Positions 62,980 through 64,000 of a stretch of 64,000 nt of DNA are shown one piece after another. The stretch's first letter is position 1. Each line of letters starts with the position of its first letter. The position numbers were made by a program, and so were the translations under genes. Under the pieces are notes generated by a model that saw nothing but the letters and a program-made list of their open reading frames with translations, searched no databases and was not told where the DNA came from. This DNA is from Paractinoplanes lichenicola (GTDB taxonomy: Bacteria; Actinomycetota; Actinomycetes; Mycobacteriales; Micromonosporaceae), in the NCBI RefSeq assembly GCF_016785085.1, contig NZ_JAENHO010000005.1:310001-374000 (forward strand). The letters run 5' to 3'.

Positions 62980-64000
62980 TCGTGCGGGGTCGGGCGCAGG
63001 CGGACGGGGTCGATCTCGTTCGTGCGCTTCCAGTCGATCCACGTGGAGATCAGGTCGTCGGTGAAGACGCCGCCGGCCGTGAGGAACTCGTGGTCGTTCT
63101 CGAGGCTGTTGAGGACCGCGTCCAGCGAGCCCGGCACCTGCTTGACGCTGCCCCACTCCTCGGGCGGCAGGTCGTACAGGTCCTTGTCGATCGGGGCCGG
63201 GGGCTCGATCTTGTTCTTGATGCCGTCGAGGCCGGCCATCATCTGGGCCGAGAACGACAGGTACGGGTTCGAGGACGGGTCGGGCACCCGGAACTCGACG
63301 CGCTTGGCCTTGGGGTTGCTGCCCGTGACCGGGATGCGGGTGCAGGCCGAGCGGTTGCGCTGCGAGTAGACCAGGTTGACCGGGGCCTCGTAGCCGGGCA
63401 CCAGGCGACGGTACGAGTTGACCGTCGGGTTGGTGAAGGCCAGCAGGCTGGGCGCGTGGTGCAGCAAGCCGCCGATGTACCAGCGGGCCGTGTCGGACAG
63501 GCCGGCGTAGCCGGTCTCGTCGTAGAACAGCGGCTCGCCGTTCAGCCACAGGCTCTGGTGGGTGTGCATGCCCGAGCCGTTGTCGCCGAACAGGGGCTTC
63601 GGCATGAACGTCGCCGTCTTGCCGTGCTCCCAGGCGGTGTTCTTGATGATGTATTTGAACATCTGCATCTGGTCGCCGGCGTGCAGCAGGGTCGAGAACT
63701 TATAGTTGATCTCGGCCTGGCCGGCGGTGCCGACCTCGTGGTGCGAGCGCTCGACGGTGAAGCCGACGTCGATCATGCGGCGGACCATGGCGTCGCGCAG
63801 GTCGCTGTAGTGGTCGACCGGCGCCACGGGGAAGTAGCCACCCTTGTACGCGGTCTTGTAGCCGCGGTTGCCGCCCTCCTCCTCGCGGCCGGAGTTCCAG
63901 GCGCCCTCGATCGAGTCGATGTAGTAGAACGACTGGTGCGCGGCGGTGGAGTGGCGGATCGAGTCGAAGATGTAGAACTCGGCCTCGGCGCCGAAGTAGG
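62955..64000 (-). CDS. glnA: Glutamine synthetase, type I (5' end outside window)
   Basis: The visible C-terminal ~348 residues have [12 protein letters not shown], the [20 protein letters not shown]-loop, [12 protein letters not shown] and the loop [11 protein letters not shown]. The Tyr of that loop is the residue adenylylated by GlnE in this enzyme class. This is GlnA1, the main ammonium-assimilating enzyme. GlnE (29308-32319) is in the same window. The 3' end is the island attachment site. The N-terminal part lies beyond base 64000. Confidence 0.96.
   Translation of the reverse strand, partial: YFGAEAEFYIFDSIRHSTAAHQSFYYIDSIEGAWNSGREEEGGNRGYKTAYKGGYFPVAPVDHYSDLRDAMVRRMIDVGFTVERSHHEVGTAGQAEINYKFSTLLHAGDQMQMFKYIIKNTAWEHGKTATFMPKPLFGDNGSGMHTHQSLWLNGEPLFYDETGYAGLSDTARWYIGGLLHHAPSLLAFTNPTVNSYRRLVPGYEAPVNLVYSQRNRSACTRIPVTGSNPKAKRVEFRVPDPSSNPYLSFSAQMMAGLDGIKNKIEPPAPIDKDLYDLPPEEWGSVKQVPGSLDAVLNSLENDHEFLTAGGVFTDDLISTWIDWKRTNEIDPVRLRPTPHEFEMYYNV

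Overview
The window is high-GC actinobacterial DNA with many GTG starts, dense gene packing and short SD-led leaders. A mycothiol-dependent isomerase-family enzyme, a GlnA1/GlnA2/GlnE nitrogen set, an AfsR/SARP-type regulator, an XRE-DUF5753 regulator and mycobacterial-type mannosyltransferases point to a mycelial actinomycete, probably Micromonosporaceae (Actinoplanes-like). The genus is inference; no rRNA or tRNA gene was seen.

Layout. 0-3.8 kb: the end of a hypothetical gene, a P-loop kinase, an IS110 transposon with a candidate bridge RNA, a TauE/SafE permease and the RNase P RNA gene rnpB. 3.9-9.1 kb: a minus-strand run with a flavin-oxidase-like protein, a threonine/serine dehydratase, a divergent GAPDH, an OhrR-type regulator and an MFS transporter, facing a LysR regulator. 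9.1-14.4 kb: a membrane protein, ribA, a peptidoglycan carboxypeptidase, a methyltransferase and asd. 14.5-20.2 kb: a very long Lys/Ala-rich histone H1-like protein, an RNB ribonuclease, and a solo TnpB element inserted exactly at the ribonuclease stop codon. 20.3-32.5 kb: a MarR/oxidoreductase pair, a membrane-anchored protein, panB, glnA2, a DUF350 membrane protein, small enzymes and transporters, an amidotransferase and glnE. 32.5-34 kb: an XRE-DUF5753 regulator between two paralogous small CxxxxC proteins. 34-41.5 kb: small membrane proteins, a divergent Val/Leu dehydrogenase and Lrp pair, and three polytopic membrane proteins, two with low-complexity inserts. 41.5-55.2 kb: a secreted phytase-like esterase, an AfsR-type regulator, a four-gene GTGA-coupled operon (MprF-like protein, membrane protein, esterase, SGNH lipoprotein), acetyltransferases, a phosphotransferase and a mycothiol-dependent enzyme.

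55.3-63.0 kb is a decayed genomic island in the 3' end of glnA1. A 26-bp direct copy of the glnA1 end marks both borders, a frameshifted tyrosine integrase lies beside the intact glnA1, and the interior holds an IS481-type element with a cargo gene, a strongly structured non-coding segment, and low-GC membrane and HTH-like genes of unknown role. The window ends inside glnA1.

Functional links. GlnE (adenylyltransferase) and its expected substrate GlnA1 are both present, with GlnA2 between them. Several regulators have clear palindromes in front of divergent targets (MarR/oxidoreductase, LysR/MFS, Lrp/dehydrogenase, XRE/small proteins). The best candidates for undescribed biology are the covarying ~130-nt element after the panB and DUF350 stop codons, the XRE/CxxxxC cluster, the structured segment in the island, the possible bridge RNA, and the GTGA-coupled envelope operon.
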